From contig JALSSV010000098.1 in the NCBI GenBank assembly GCA_026984045.1, positions 1 through 64,000 of the forward strand: a DNA stretch of 64,000 bases, given 5' to 3'. The notes beneath the pieces are model-generated. The model did no database searches. It worked only from the letters and a program-made list of their open reading frames with translations, and was not told where the DNA came from. Positions 8,369 to 16,782 of the stretch are shown here, piece by piece (within the stretch, counting starts at the first letter, position 1; every line of letters begins with the position of its first letter). This DNA comes from Chromatiales bacterium. Lineage in GTDB: Bacteria; Pseudomonadota; Gammaproteobacteria; UBA6429; Thiohalophilaceae. The position numbers and the translations under genes were made by a program.

Positions 8369-9853
8369 ATGAACGAACAGGAATTCGCCGCCCTCGCCCG
8401 CGAGGGCTACAACCGCATCCCCCTGATGGACGAGGTCCTCGCCGACCTCGATACCCCCCTGTCCACGTACCTGAAGTTGGCCAACGGTCCGTATTCGTAC
8501 CTGTTCGAATCGGTCCACGGCGGCGAGAAGTGGGGCCGCTATTCCATCATCGGGCTGCCCTGCCGCACCCTGCTGCGCGTGCACGGCCGCCACGTCACCC
8601 TGCACACCGACGGCGAACTGATCGAGGAGACCGTCACCGACGATCCCCTGGCCTGGATCGAACGCTTCCAGGCGCGTTTCAAGGTGTACCAGCCCGAGGG
8701 CCTGCCGCGCTTCACCGGCGGCCTGGTGGGGTACTTCGGCTACGACACGGTGCGCTACATCGAACCGCGCCTCGGAGAGTGCCCGAATCCCGATCCGCTC
8801 AAGCTGCCGGACATCCTGCTGATGGTCTCCGACGAGGTGCTGGTGTTCGACAACCTCTCCGGCAAGCTATACGTGATCCACTACGTGGACCCGGCCGAGG
8901 CAGATGCCTGGGCCCGAGGCCGCCGGCGCTTGCGCGAGGCCGTCGCCCGCCTGCGCAGCGCCACCCCCTATCATGTGCAGGCCCGCGCCGAGCAGGTGGC
9001 CGAGGCCGACTTCGTCTCCGGCTTCACCCGCGAGGGCTTCCTCGCGGCGGTGGAGAAGGCCAAACGCTACATCGTGGACGGCGACATCATGCAGGTGGTG
9101 CTCTCCCAGCGCCTCTCCATTCCCTTTCATGCCCGGCCGCTGGATCTCTACCGCGCCCTGCGCAGCCTCAATCCCTCGCCCTACATGTACTACCTGGATC
9201 TGGGCGGATTTCACGTGGTGGGCTCCTCGCCGGAGATCCTGGTCCACGTGGAAGACGGCAACGTCACCGTGCGCCCCATCGCCGGCACCCGCCCCCGGGG
9301 CCGGGACGAAGCCGAAGACCGGGCCCTGGAAACCGAACTGCTGGCCGATCCCAAGGAGCTGGCCGAACACCTCATGCTCATCGACCTGGGCCGCAACGAC
9401 GTGGGCCGCATCGCCGAGACCGGCAGCGTGCGGGTCACCGAGAAGATGGTCGTGGAGCGTTACTCCCACGTCATGCACATCGTCTCCAACGTGGTCGGCC
9501 GCCTGCGCCCGGGCCTGTCCAACCTCGACGTGCTGCGCGCCACCTTCCCCGCCGGCACCGTCTCCGGCGCGCCCAAGATCCGCGCCATGGAGATCATCGA
9601 CGAACTGGAACCGGTCAAGCGTGGCGTCTACTCCGGCGCCGTCGGCTACCTCGGCTGGTCCGGCAACATGGACACCGCCATCGCCATCCGCACCGCCGTC
9701 ATCCAGGGCAATACCCTGCACATCCAGGCCGGCGCCGGCATCGTCCACGACTCCGTCCCGGAACGGGAATGGGACGAAACCATGAACAAGGGCCGTGCCA
9801 TCTTCCGCGCCGTCACCCTCGCTGCCGCCGGCCTCGACACGGTGCACAAGTAG
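8369..9853 (+). CDS. trpE: Anthranilate synthase component I
   Basis: A 494-aa chorismate-binding enzyme that makes anthranilate from chorismate together with the TrpG amidotransferase. The N-terminal domain (residues 1-180) contains the typical feedback-site region ([11 protein letters not shown]). The catalytic domain has [29 protein letters not shown] and [14 protein letters not shown]. The start is the ATG at 8369; no obvious Shine-Dalgarno is visible. It heads trpE-trpG-trpD-trpC, but 521 bases containing a GxxExxY cassette separate it from trpG. Confidence 0.97.
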   Translation: MNEQEFAALAREGYNRIPLMDEVLADLDTPLSTYLKLANGPYSYLFESVHGGEKWGRYSIIGLPCRTLLRVHGRHVTLHTDGELIEETVTDDPLAWIERFQARFKVYQPEGLPRFTGGLVGYFGYDTVRYIEPRLGECPNPDPLKLPDILLMVSDEVLVFDNLSGKLYVIHYVDPAEADAWARGRRRLREAVARLRSATPYHVQARAEQVAEADFVSGFTREGFLAAVEKAKRYIVDGDIMQVVLSQRLSIPFHARPLDLYRALRSLNPSPYMYYLDLGGFHVVGSSPEILVHVEDGNVTVRPIAGTRPRGRDEAEDRALETELLADPKELAEHLMLIDLGRNDVGRIAETGSVRVTEKMVVERYSHVMHIVSNVVGRLRPGLSNLDVLRATFPAGTVSGAPKIRAMEIIDELEPVKRGVYSGAVGYLGWSGNMDTAIAIRTAVIQGNTLHIQAGAGIVHDSVPEREWDETMNKGRAIFRAVTLAAAGLDTVHK

Positions 9854-9860
9854 CCGGCTC

Positions 9861-10360
9861 GGTGGAAGGAACGCAGAGGGCGCAGAGACGCAGAGGACGC
9901 AGAGTTTTTCAAGAAACGATAAGCAGGGAGGCAGCGATGCACGCCGATACAATCACGGAGAAGTTGATTGGCGCGGCAATTGAGGTACACCGCTATCTGG
10001 GGTCGGGTCTGCTGGAATCGGTTTACCAGCGATGTTTGTGCAAGGAGCTATCATCCCTTGGTCTTCGACATGAGACCGAGGTGCCGGTGACGGTCTGTTA
10101 CAAGGGTGAGGTAATCACCGATGCCTATCGGGCGGATCTTCTGGTTGAGGGAACTGTTGTCGTAGAATTGAAGACCGTCGATACGATCAATGAAAAGCAC
10201 AGGGCGCAACTGCTCACATATCTGAAGCTCATGGAAAAGCCCGTGGGACTGCTGATTAATTTCAATGAAACGGTTCTGAGTCGAGGAGTCAAACGAATTG
10301 TCAACCAATATTGATAACCTCTGCGTTCTCTGCGTCTCTGCGCCCTCTGCGTTTTTTGCA
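9861..10360. mobile_element. ACGCAGAGG inverted-repeat cassette carrying a GxxExxY gene
   Basis: The left arm (about 9861-9909) is a run of degenerate units, ACGCAGAGG / GCGCAGAG / ACGCAGAGG / ACGCAGAG, ending in a T-run. The right arm (about 10318-10360) is its inverse: CTCTGCGTT, CTCTGCGTC, TCTGCGCC, CTCTGCGTT. Between the arms lies one complete gene of the GxxExxY family and almost nothing else. The element sits exactly between trpE and trpG. Sister elements without cargo occupy the next three trp-region gaps. No target-site duplication was identified. Confidence 0.7.
9937..10314 (+). CDS. GxxExxY family protein, predicted PD-(D/E)XK nuclease-like
   Basis: A 125-aa protein named after its conserved G24-x-x-E27-x-x-Y30 motif (in LGSGLLESVY), the signature of the GxxExxY family. 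The core shows D67 followed by E77-L-K79, the D-(x)n-ExK arrangement of PD-(D/E)XK nucleases, so a metal-dependent nuclease fold is likely; activity is not shown for this family to my knowledge. The start is the ATG at 9937, with GGGAGG seven bases upstream. Its G+C content is visibly lower than that of trpE or trpG, consistent with horizontal acquisition. It is enclosed by the inverted-repeat arms of a cassette inside the trp operon. Confidence 0.85.
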   Translation: MHADTITEKLIGAAIEVHRYLGSGLLESVYQRCLCKELSSLGLRHETEVPVTVCYKGEVITDAYRADLLVEGTVVVELKTVDTINEKHRAQLLTYLKLMEKPVGLLINFNETVLSRGVKRIVNQY

Positions 10361-10374
10361 GGATAGGTGAATTC

Positions 10375-10956
10375 ATGCTCCTGATGATCGACAACTACGA
10401 CTCCTTCACCTACAACCTCGTCCAGTATTTCGGCGAGTTGGGCGTGGCGGTGGAAGTCCATCGCAATGACCGCATCACGGTGGAGGAGATCGAGGCGAAG
10501 GATCCCGAGTGGATCGTCATCTCCCCCGGCCCCTGCACGCCCAGAGAGGCGGGCGTTTCGGTGGATGCCATCCGCTATTTTGCCGGGCGCAAGCCGATCC
10601 TCGGCGTGTGTCTCGGCCACCAGAGCATCGGCCAGGCCTTCGGCGGCGAGATCGTCCATGCCGGCGCCATCATGCACGGCAAGACCTCCCTGATACACCA
10701 CAACGACAAGGGCCTGTTCCGCGGCATCGCCAACCCCTTCGAGGCCACCCGCTACCACTCGCTGGTGATCGACAAGGCCAGTCTGCCCGAAGCCCTCGAG
10801 ATCACCGCCTGGACCGAAACCCCGGCAGGCGATCTGGACGAAATCATGGGCGTGCGCCACCGCGACTACCCCATCGAAGGCATGCAGTTCCACCCCGAGT
10901 CCATCCTCACCGAACACGGGCACGATCTGCTGAAGAACTTCCTTGAACAATACTAA
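10375..10956 (+). CDS. trpG: Anthranilate synthase component II (glutamine amidotransferase)
   Basis: A 193-aa class I glutamine amidotransferase that supplies ammonia to TrpE; it may also serve PabB. It opens with [18 protein letters not shown]. The nucleophile Cys is in [10 protein letters not shown] (about residue 79), and the catalytic His and Glu are in [12 protein letters not shown] near the C-terminus. It follows the GxxExxY cassette and precedes another cargo-free element before trpD. The length is typical for TrpG/PabA. Confidence 0.96.
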   Translation: MLLMIDNYDSFTYNLVQYFGELGVAVEVHRNDRITVEEIEAKDPEWIVISPGPCTPREAGVSVDAIRYFAGRKPILGVCLGHQSIGQAFGGEIVHAGAIMHGKTSLIHHNDKGLFRGIANPFEATRYHSLVIDKASLPEALEITAWTETPAGDLDEIMGVRHRDYPIEGMQFHPESILTEHGHDLLKNFLEQY

Positions 10957-11133
10957 GGTGGAAGGAACGCAGAGGGCGCAGAGACGCAGAGATCGAAGAG
11001 GGATTGAAGTATGATGAGGAAACGGATACAGCCCTGTCGCAACAGAATCCTGCTGTCAATGTCAGAATCGGAAATGCATCTGCAACAAACTCCGCGCCCT
11101 CTGCGTCTCTGCGCCCTCTGCGTTATTTCCACC
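10957..11133. repeat. ACGCAGAGG inverted-repeat element, no cargo (trpG-trpD)
   Basis: The left arm 10957-11001 starts immediately at the trpG stop (GGTGGAAGGAACGCAGAGG, then further units). The right arm 11091-11133 (TCTGCGCCCTCTGCG, then TTATTTCCACC) is its inverse. The core of about 90 bp is A+T-richer and non-coding. The outer GGTGGAAGGAA / TTTCCACC ends are shared with the elements at 9861, 12181 and 27639, which helps define the family ends. Confidence 0.8.
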
Positions 11134-11156
11134 GACCCCGAACGGAGCCACCACCG

Positions 11157-12176
11157 ATGAACATGCAAGAAGCCATTCGCACCGTCACCGAGCGCCGGGA
11201 TCTGACTCCCGAGCAGATGACCACCGTGATGCGCCTGATCATGACCGGCGAGGCCACGCCGGCGCAGATTGGCGGGTTCCTGATCGGCCTGCGCATGAAG
11301 GGCGAGACGGTGGACGAGATCGCCGCGGCGGCGCAGGTGATGCGGGAGCTGGCCACCGGGGTGAAGGTGACGGGCGAGCACGTGGTGGACATCGTCGGCA
11401 CCGGCGGTGACGCCACCAACACCTTCAACGTCTCCACCGCCTGCACCTTCGTGGTGGCCGCGGCCGGCGGGCGGGTGGCCAAGCATGGCAACCGCTCGGT
11501 GTCGAGCAGGTCGGGCAGCGCCGATCTGCTGGAAGCCGCCGGCGTGAATCTGGATCTCACCCCGGAACAGGTGGCCGAGTGCATCGAGCGGGTGGGGGTG
11601 GGCTTCATGTTCGCGCCGAAGCACCACAGCGCCATGAAGCACGCCATCGGCCCGCGCCGGGAGATGGGCGTGCGCACCGTCTTCAACGTGCTGGGCCCGC
11701 TCACCAACCCGGCCGGGGCGCCCAACCAGCTGCTGGGCGTGTTCAGCGCCGAGCTGGTCGAGCCCCTGGCCGAGGTGCTGCGCAAGCTCGGCAGCCATCA
11801 CGTGCTGGTGGTCCACGCCGAAGACGGCATGGACGAGATCAGCATCGGTGCCCCTACCCGCGTCGCCGAGCTGCGAGACGGGCGCATCGAGACCTACACC
11901 ATCGCGCCGGAGCAGTTCGATCTGCCCCGCGGCAGCATTGCCGAGCTGCAGGTGCACAGCGCCGAGGAATCCCTGGCCATCATCCGCCGCGTCCTCGACG
12001 ACGAAGCGGGCCCGGCCCGCGACATCGTCCTCCTCAACGCCGGCGCCGCCCTCTGCGCCGCCGACCTGGCCGACACCCTCGACGCCGGCATCCGCCTCGC
12101 CGACACCCAGCTCGCCACCGGCGCCGCCCGCGAAAAACTCGAACAGCTCGTGGCAGTGTCCAACAGCTTCGAATGA
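11157..12176 (+). CDS. trpD: Anthranilate phosphoribosyltransferase
   Basis: A 339-aa enzyme transferring phosphoribose from PRPP to anthranilate. Signature motifs are the PRPP loop [14 protein letters not shown] (about residue 82) and [21 protein letters not shown] (about residue 110), followed by [14 protein letters not shown] and [17 protein letters not shown]. The start is the ATG at 11157, because upstream in-frame codons come from the repeat arm; the next ATG, six bases on, is also possible. It is the third trp gene, isolated from both neighbours by repeat elements. Confidence 0.97.
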   Translation: MNMQEAIRTVTERRDLTPEQMTTVMRLIMTGEATPAQIGGFLIGLRMKGETVDEIAAAAQVMRELATGVKVTGEHVVDIVGTGGDATNTFNVSTACTFVVAAAGGRVAKHGNRSVSSRSGSADLLEAAGVNLDLTPEQVAECIERVGVGFMFAPKHHSAMKHAIGPRREMGVRTVFNVLGPLTNPAGAPNQLLGVFSAELVEPLAEVLRKLGSHHVLVVHAEDGMDEISIGAPTRVAELRDGRIETYTIAPEQFDLPRGSIAELQVHSAEESLAIIRRVLDDEAGPARDIVLLNAGAALCAADLADTLDAGIRLADTQLATGAAREKLEQLVAVSNSFE

Positions 12177-12180
12177 GGTG

Positions 12181-12380
12181 AGGTGGAAGTAACGCAGAGG
12201 GCGCAGAGGACGCAGAGAGGGGTTGATGAGACAAGTCGGTTACCATGTTCCGTTTCGGCTGGTCAATTCACCAATGGGTCTATTGTTGTTGTCGGTACTC
12301 TGTGCGACGTTAGTATGATGTTCCGGATATAAAAACTCTGCGCCCTCTGCGTCTCTGCGATCTCTGCGTCCTTTCCACCC
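12181..12380. repeat. ACGCAGAGG inverted-repeat element, no cargo (trpD-trpC)
   Basis: The left arm 12181-12222 (AGGTGGAAGTAACGCAGAGG and further units) and right arm 12336-12379 (CTCTGCGCCCTCTGCG, then TCTCTGCGTCCTTTCCACC) are inverted copies. The core of about 110 bp is A+T-rich, differs from the other cores and has no open frame worth naming. It occupies almost the whole trpD-trpC gap. Confidence 0.8.
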
Positions 12381-12401
12381 AAGTCAGACCATTTGAACGA
12401 G

Positions 12402-13199
12402 ATGACCGACACCCCCGACATTCTGAACAAAATCACCGCCCGCAAGGCCGAGGAAGTGGCCGGGCGCATGGCGCGGCATCCGCTGGAGGAGATGATGGAA
12501 CGGGCCGCGCAGGCGATGCCGGTGCGCGGGTTCGTGGCGGCCATAGGGGAGCGGCTGGCGGCGGGGCAGCCGGCCGTGATCGCCGAGATCAAGAAGGCCT
12601 CGCCCAGCAAGGGCGTCCTGCGGGCGGATTTCCATCCGGCCGAGATCGCCCGTTCCTACGAACGGGGCGGGGCGGCCTGCCTGTCGGTGTTGACGGACGT
12701 GGACTTCTTCCAGGGGTCGGATCATTACCTGGTCGAGGCCCGCGAAGCCTGCCGCCTGCCGGTGCTGCGCAAGGACTTCATCATCGACCCCTACCAGATC
12801 TACGAGGCCCGGGCCATCGGTGCCGACTGCATCCTGCTGATCGCCGCCTGCCTGAGCGACGCGCAGATGCGCGAACTGGCCCACCTGGCCGTGAGCCTGG
12901 GCATGGACGTGCTGGTGGAAGTCCACGACGAAGCCGAGCTGCACCGCGTCCTGCCGCTGGAACTGCCCCTGGTGGGCATCAACAACCGCAACCTGCGCAC
13001 CTTCGAAACCCGCCTCGAAACCACCCTCGACCTGCTGCCCCAGATCCCGAAGGACCGCATCGTCGTCACCGAAAGCGGCATCCACACCCGCGACGACGTC
13101 GCCCGCCTGCGCACCCACGGCGTCAACGCCTTCCTCGTCGGCGAAGCCTTCATGAAAGCGGACGAGCCCGGGGAGAAACTGCGGGAGTTGTTCTATTGA
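12402..13199 (+). CDS. trpC: Indole-3-glycerol phosphate synthase
   Basis: A 265-aa TIM-barrel enzyme of tryptophan synthesis that closes the indole ring. Motifs are [11 protein letters not shown] (about residue 59, containing the catalytic Lys), [39 protein letters not shown] and [12 protein letters not shown]. The ATG at 12402 is chosen over an in-frame TTG nine bases upstream; no convincing Shine-Dalgarno is visible for either. It is the last trp gene here; trpF, trpB and trpA are not in the window. Confidence 0.95.
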   Translation: MTDTPDILNKITARKAEEVAGRMARHPLEEMMERAAQAMPVRGFVAAIGERLAAGQPAVIAEIKKASPSKGVLRADFHPAEIARSYERGGAACLSVLTDVDFFQGSDHYLVEAREACRLPVLRKDFIIDPYQIYEARAIGADCILLIAACLSDAQMRELAHLAVSLGMDVLVEVHDEAELHRVLPLELPLVGINNRNLRTFETRLETTLDLLPQIPKDRIVVTESGIHTRDDVARLRTHGVNAFLVGEAFMKADEPGEKLRELFY

Positions 13200-13210
13200 A
13201 CAGGTTGGGC

Positions 13211-13420
13211 TGTAAAGAACGCAGAGGGCGCAGAGACGCGGAGGACGCAGAGTTTTTGGTTTGGTTCGGCCGGCTGGCTATTGAAAAACGCCGTTTTTCA
13301 GTGGCCTGTTAGCGGCGGGAGCATAGTGCAGATCGAGTCTGGCGGGCCAATCATCATAACAGATAACCAACGTGCCATCTCCGCGCCCTCTGCGTCTCTG
13401 GGGCCTCTGCGTTATTTTCC
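13211..13420. repeat. ACGCAGAGG inverted-repeat element, no cargo (trpC-crp)
   Basis: Left arm 13212-13256 (AAGAACGCAGAGGGCGCAG and further units, ending AGTTTTT) and right arm 13380-13420 (GCGCCCTCTGCGTCTCTG, then GCGTTATTTTCC) enclose about 125 bp of A+T-rich non-coding DNA. This is the fourth element of the series in 3.5 kb. It lies between the convergent trpC and crp genes, where it could also terminate transcription from either side. Confidence 0.78.
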
Positions 13421-13441
13421 AGATACGCGAAAAAAGAAGTC

Positions 13442-14086
13442 TCAACGCGCGCCGAAGACGACAATCGTCTTCCCCTTCACCGAAATCAGCCCCGATTCCT
13501 CCATGTTCTTGAGCACCCGCCCCACCATTTCCCGCGAACAGCCGACGATGCGGCCGATTTCCTGGCGGGTGATGCGGATCTGCATGCCTTCGGGGTGGGT
13601 CATGGCGTCGGGCTGCTGGGTCAGGTCGAGGAGGGTGCGGGCCACGCGGCCGGTCACGTCCATGAAGGCCAGGTCGGAAACCTTGCGGGAGGTGTGGCGC
13701 AGGCGGGCGGCCATCTGCTTGGCCAGGGCGAACAGCACGTCCGGGTGTTCCTGGTAGAGCTGGCGGAACTTGGCGTAGGAGATCTCGGCCACCTCGCAGG
13801 CGGTGCGGGCGCGCACCCAGGCGCTGCGGGCCTCTTCCTCGTCGAACAGGCCCATCTCGCCGAAGAAGTCGCCCTTGTTGAGGTAGGCGAGCACGATTTC
13901 GCGGCCTTCCTCGTCCTCGATCAGCACCGAGACGGAGCCTTCGACGATATAATAGAGCACGTCCGGCTTGTCCTCGGCGTAGATGATCACGCTCTTGGCC
14001 GGATAGCTGCGCCGGTGGCTGTGCTCGAGGAACTCGTCCAGCGAGTCGATGCCGGTGGTGTCTTGCGTTTGGTTCACCTGACCCAT
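13442..14086 (-). CDS. crp: Crp/Vfr-type cAMP-dependent transcriptional regulator
   Basis: A 214-aa global regulator highly similar to E. coli CRP and Pseudomonas Vfr. The cyclic-nucleotide domain has [10 protein letters not shown] (G76-E77) and ARSAWVRA (R87-S88), the positions that bind the cAMP ribose and phosphate. The winged helix has [19 protein letters not shown] (about residues 174-192), preserving the Arg and Glu contacts of the TGTGA-recognising helix. It ends with [11 protein letters not shown] as in CRP. All cAMP contacts appear intact, so it should be ligand-responsive. The position between trpC and an OsmC gene matches Pseudomonas vfr. Confidence 0.95.
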   Translation of the reverse strand: MGQVNQTQDTTGIDSLDEFLEHSHRRSYPAKSVIIYAEDKPDVLYYIVEGSVSVLIEDEEGREIVLAYLNKGDFFGEMGLFDEEEARSAWVRARTACEVAEISYAKFRQLYQEHPDVLFALAKQMAARLRHTSRKVSDLAFMDVTGRVARTLLDLTQQPDAMTHPEGMQIRITRQEIGRIVGCSREMVGRVLKNMEESGLISVKGKTIVVFGAR

Positions 14087-14296
14087 GATCTTCCCTTCCT
14101 GGTGGCTGACGGTGACAGGCGCCTATGGTATACCACTAACCCTTGAAGTAAACCGGCCGTGGCGACTTCCTTGCGGAAGTGAGAAGGCGGTCACCCCACG
14201 GCACCGATCGGGCACGGTGCCCGGGGGTACCTGCAAAGTATAGTCCCTGCGGCCCCAGTCTGCAGAAACCGGCCGCAAGCGGCCAAAAGGGGAACC

Positions 14297-14725
14297 ATGA
14301 AAGCGCGAATCAAGTGGGTCGAGGACGTCACCTTCGCCGGCGAGTCCGGCAGCGGACACACGGTGGTCATGGACGGCCCCCCGGAGCACGGTGGGCACAA
14401 CCGGGGCGTGCGGCCCATGGAGATGATCCTCCTCGGCCTCGGCGGCTGCACCGCCTTCGACGTCATCCACATCCTCGGCAAGGCCCGCCAGCCGGTCACC
14501 GACTGCGAGGTGGAGCTGAGTGCCGAGCGGGCCGAGACTGAGCCCAGGGTGTTCACGAAGATCCACGTGCACTTCATCGTCACCGGCGAAGGGCTGGACG
14601 AGAAGCGGGTGGCCCGGGCCGTCTCCCTGTCGGCCGAGAAATACTGCTCGGCCTCCATCATGCTGGCCCGGGCCGGGGTCGAGATCACCCACGACTACGA
14701 AATCCGCGAGGCGCCGGCCGGCTGA
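14297..14725 (+). CDS. OsmC family protein
   Basis: A 142-aa OsmC/Ohr-fold protein. The two redox cysteines of the superfamily are present, in GLGGCTAFDV (about residue 55) and SAEKYCSASIM (about residue 117), so peroxide reduction is plausible. The sequence resembles the YhfA-like OsmC subgroup that sits beside crp in many gammaproteobacteria, as here, rather than OsmC or Ohr proper. A purine-rich AAAAGGGG lies just before the ATG at 14297. The physiological substrate is not known. Confidence 0.88.
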   Translation: MKARIKWVEDVTFAGESGSGHTVVMDGPPEHGGHNRGVRPMEMILLGLGGCTAFDVIHILGKARQPVTDCEVELSAERAETEPRVFTKIHVHFIVTGEGLDEKRVARAVSLSAEKYCSASIMLARAGVEITHDYEIREAPAG

Positions 14726-14811
14726 CCGATCTGACGGCTTCCCGAAACCCTCGCGGAACGCCGGAATTTTGCTAGAATACCCGGCCTTTTCCGCCCGGAT
14801 CGAGAACCCCC

Positions 14812-15207
14812 ATGACCCGACCCGCCCCCACCGCCGGCCTGCGCCACGTGGCGCTGTACGTGACCCGCTTCGAGGAGACCGAACGCTTCTACACGGCGCT
14901 GCTGGGCATGCGCGTGGAATGGCGCCCGGACCCCGACAACGTCTATCTCACCTCGGGCCACGACAACCTGGCCCTGCACCGGGCCGCCGAGCCGCCCGCC
15001 GGCCCCCAGCGCCTCGACCACATCGGTTTTATCCTGCGCCGCCCCGAAGACGTGGACGCCTGGCATGCCTACCTGCAGGCGGCCGGTGTGACCCTGCGCT
15101 CGGCACCCCGCACCCACCGCGACGGCGCGCGCAGCTTCTATTGCGAGGATCCGGACGGCAACGTGGTGCAGATGATCCATCATCCGCCGCTGGCGGAAAC
15201 CCCCTGA
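14812..15207 (+). CDS. VOC (glyoxalase/dioxygenase) family protein
   Basis: A 131-aa single-module vicinal-oxygen-chelate protein. It has the paired beta-alpha-beta-beta-beta units: [19 protein letters not shown] with a metal-ligand-type His near residue 12, LDHIGFIL with a His near residue 69, and [14 protein letters not shown] at the end with a Glu ligand candidate. The family includes glyoxalases, fosfomycin-resistance enzymes and dioxygenases, so the reaction cannot be assigned. It ends ten bases before speD and is probably co-transcribed with it. Confidence 0.85.
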   Translation: MTRPAPTAGLRHVALYVTRFEETERFYTALLGMRVEWRPDPDNVYLTSGHDNLALHRAAEPPAGPQRLDHIGFILRRPEDVDAWHAYLQAAGVTLRSAPRTHRDGARSFYCEDPDGNVVQMIHHPPLAETP

Positions 15208-15217
15208 GGTGGTTCTC

Positions 15218-16027
15218 ATGCCCGGGCGCAGCTACCAGAAGAAACTCAAGCTGAGCGGCTTCAACAACCTTACCAAGACCCTCAGCTTCAACCTCTACGA
15301 CATCAACTACGCCGAAACCACGGCCCAGCAGCAGGCATACATCGAATACATCGACGAGGAATACAACGCCCGCCGCCTCACCGCCATCCTCACCGAGGTC
15401 AGCCACCTGATCGGCGCCAGCATCCTCAACATCGCCCACCAGGACTACGATCCCCAGGGCGCCAGCGTGACCATGCTGATCGCCGAGGAACCGGTGGTCT
15501 CCGAGGAACTGCAGAACGCCGAACGCCCCGGCCCCCTGCCCGAAGCGGTGGTCGGTCACCTCGACAAGAGCCACATTACCGTCCACACCTATCCCGAGAG
15601 CCATCCCGACAACGGGATCAGCACCTTCCGCGCCGACATCGACGTCTCCACCTGCGGCCGCATCTCGCCCCTGCGCGCTCTCAACTACCTGATCCACAGC
15701 TTCGATTCGGACATCGTGATCATGGACTACCGCGTGCGCGGCTTCACCCGTGACATCCGCGGCCGCAAGCACTACATCGATCACAGGATCAACTCCATCC
15801 AGAACTTCATCGCCCGCGACACCAAGGAGCGGTACCAGATGATCGACGTCAACGTCTATCAGGAAAATATCTTCCACACCAAGATGATCCGCAAGGAGTT
15901 CGACCTCGACAACTACCTCTTCAACATCGACGCCGCCGATCTGCCGGAGAAGAAACAGAAACGCATCCGCAAGCAGCTGCAGAAGGAAATGCAGGAGATC
16001 TTCTACGGGCGGAACATTCCGCGCTAG
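15218..16027 (+). CDS. speD: S-adenosylmethionine decarboxylase proenzyme
   Basis: A 269-aa E. coli-type AdoMet decarboxylase that makes decarboxylated AdoMet, the aminopropyl donor for spermidine. The proenzyme self-cleaves at the conserved serine in [14 protein letters not shown] (about residue 114) to form its pyruvoyl cofactor; the motif is intact. The ATG at 15218 is preferred to an in-frame GTG nine bases upstream, because AGGTGG lies five bases ahead of the ATG. The crp-osmC-speD-coq7 order matches Pseudomonas. Confidence 0.95.
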   Translation: MPGRSYQKKLKLSGFNNLTKTLSFNLYDINYAETTAQQQAYIEYIDEEYNARRLTAILTEVSHLIGASILNIAHQDYDPQGASVTMLIAEEPVVSEELQNAERPGPLPEAVVGHLDKSHITVHTYPESHPDNGISTFRADIDVSTCGRISPLRALNYLIHSFDSDIVIMDYRVRGFTRDIRGRKHYIDHRINSIQNFIARDTKERYQMIDVNVYQENIFHTKMIRKEFDLDNYLFNIDAADLPEKKQKRIRKQLQKEMQEIFYGRNIPR

Positions 16028-16083
16028 GCGGATGGCTGTATGAGCGGCGCCCCCGCCCCGCCTCCGGAAGTCACCACCCCACC

Positions 16084-16109
16084 CCGTAGGAGCGGCGCCC
16101 TCGCCACGA
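16084..16109. repeat. REP sequence 5' of the transposase gene
   Basis: CGTAGGAGCGGCGCCCTCG followed by CCACGAC: a REP palindrome core with one G-to-A change from the other copies. It stands immediately upstream of the REP-associated transposase gene. Four to six related copies follow within 3 kb. Confidence 0.85.
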
Positions 16110-16116
16110 CCAAATC

Positions 16117-16689
16117 TTGTCTTCAGGGAGACATTTTCCTAACATCAAAACATCCCATCCAAGCACAAGGACGTGCCATGCCGAAAAAATCCCCCGCGGC
16201 CACCGCCTGCGCCTCGGCCGCCATTCCGAACCTGGCCGGATCTACCTCGTCACCTTCGTGACCCAGAAACGTGAACCGCTGTTTGCGGACTGGCGGCTGG
16301 GACGGATCGTGGTTCAGGTGCTGCAAGGATCAGCACATCAGGCGAGGACCTGGTGCTATGTGGTCATGCCCGACCACGTTCACTGGCTGATGCAACTGCG
16401 AGAGACAGCCACACTGGAAAACGTGATCCAGAGCGTGAAATCTGTCAGCGCCCATCGACTCAATCGCCGGCTGCGACGGAACGGGAAAGTCTGGCAGGCC
16501 GGTTACCACGACCATGCGTTGAGGCAGGAAGAAGATGTGCAGGCGCTGGCGCGCTATGTGGTCGCCAACCCCTTGCGGGCCGGTCTGGTGAAACGGTTGG
16601 GTGACTATCCGCTGTGGGATGCGGCCTGGCTGGGCACTTGTCGCGGCGAGGGCGCCGCTCCTACAGAACCCGTGCCACTCCCTCCGTAG
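16117..16689 (+). CDS. REP-associated tyrosine transposase (RAYT, TnpA-REP)
   Basis: A Y1/HUH single-strand transposase of the RAYT group that acts on REP hairpins. The HUH motif is MPDHVHW (H87, H89) and the likely nucleophile is Y130 in VWQAGYHDHALR; both are intact. The expected start, ATG at 16178 (MPKKS), is one base out of frame with the conserved RGHRLRLG block. A run of six A and five C lies between, so either a one-base deletion has hit the gene or a TTG at 16117 is used. The last 17 residues (CRGEGAAPTE and onward) are translated from an inverted REP, and the stop codon lies in the next REP. It is flanked by REPs on both sides. Confidence 0.85.
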   Translation: MSSGRHFPNIKTSHPSTRTCHAEKIPRGHRLRLGRHSEPGRIYLVTFVTQKREPLFADWRLGRIVVQVLQGSAHQARTWCYVVMPDHVHWLMQLRETATLENVIQSVKSVSAHRLNRRLRRNGKVWQAGYHDHALRQEEDVQALARYVVANPLRAGLVKRLGDYPLWDAAWLGTCRGEGAAPTEPVPLPP

Positions 16690-16763
16690 GAGCGGCGCCC
16701 TCGCCGCGACCCGTTCCCGGAACCCATCACCCACCCTCGTAGGAGCGGCGCCCTCGCCGCGAC
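16640..16763. repeat. REP cluster 3' of the transposase gene
   Basis: Three copies of the REP: inverted at 16640-16664, direct at 16685-16710 and direct at 16738-16763, all with the GAGCGGCGCCCTCGCCGCG core. The first overlaps the 3' end of the RAYT reading frame. With the copy at 16084 they bracket the transposase, the arrangement expected for a self-mobilising REP source locus. Confidence 0.88.
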
Positions 16764-16782
16764 TCACCCGCGAACCGGACCC

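Noticed and set aside
9871-9908. ACGCAGAGG tandem units considered as a CRISPR or microsatellite
   Set aside because: Units are 8-9 bp, degenerate, have no spacers of constant length, and are mirrored by an inverse array. This is an inverted-repeat element, not CRISPR.
15218-16027. Riboswitch upstream of speD
   Set aside because: The gap to the VOC gene is only ten bases, so there is no room for a SAM- or polyamine-responsive leader directly before speD.
16178-16261. A short frame starting MPKKSPAATACAS at 16178 as a separate small gene
   Set aside because: It is the out-of-frame start of the REP transposase; after a few codons it runs through the conserved transposase block in the wrong frame and stops.
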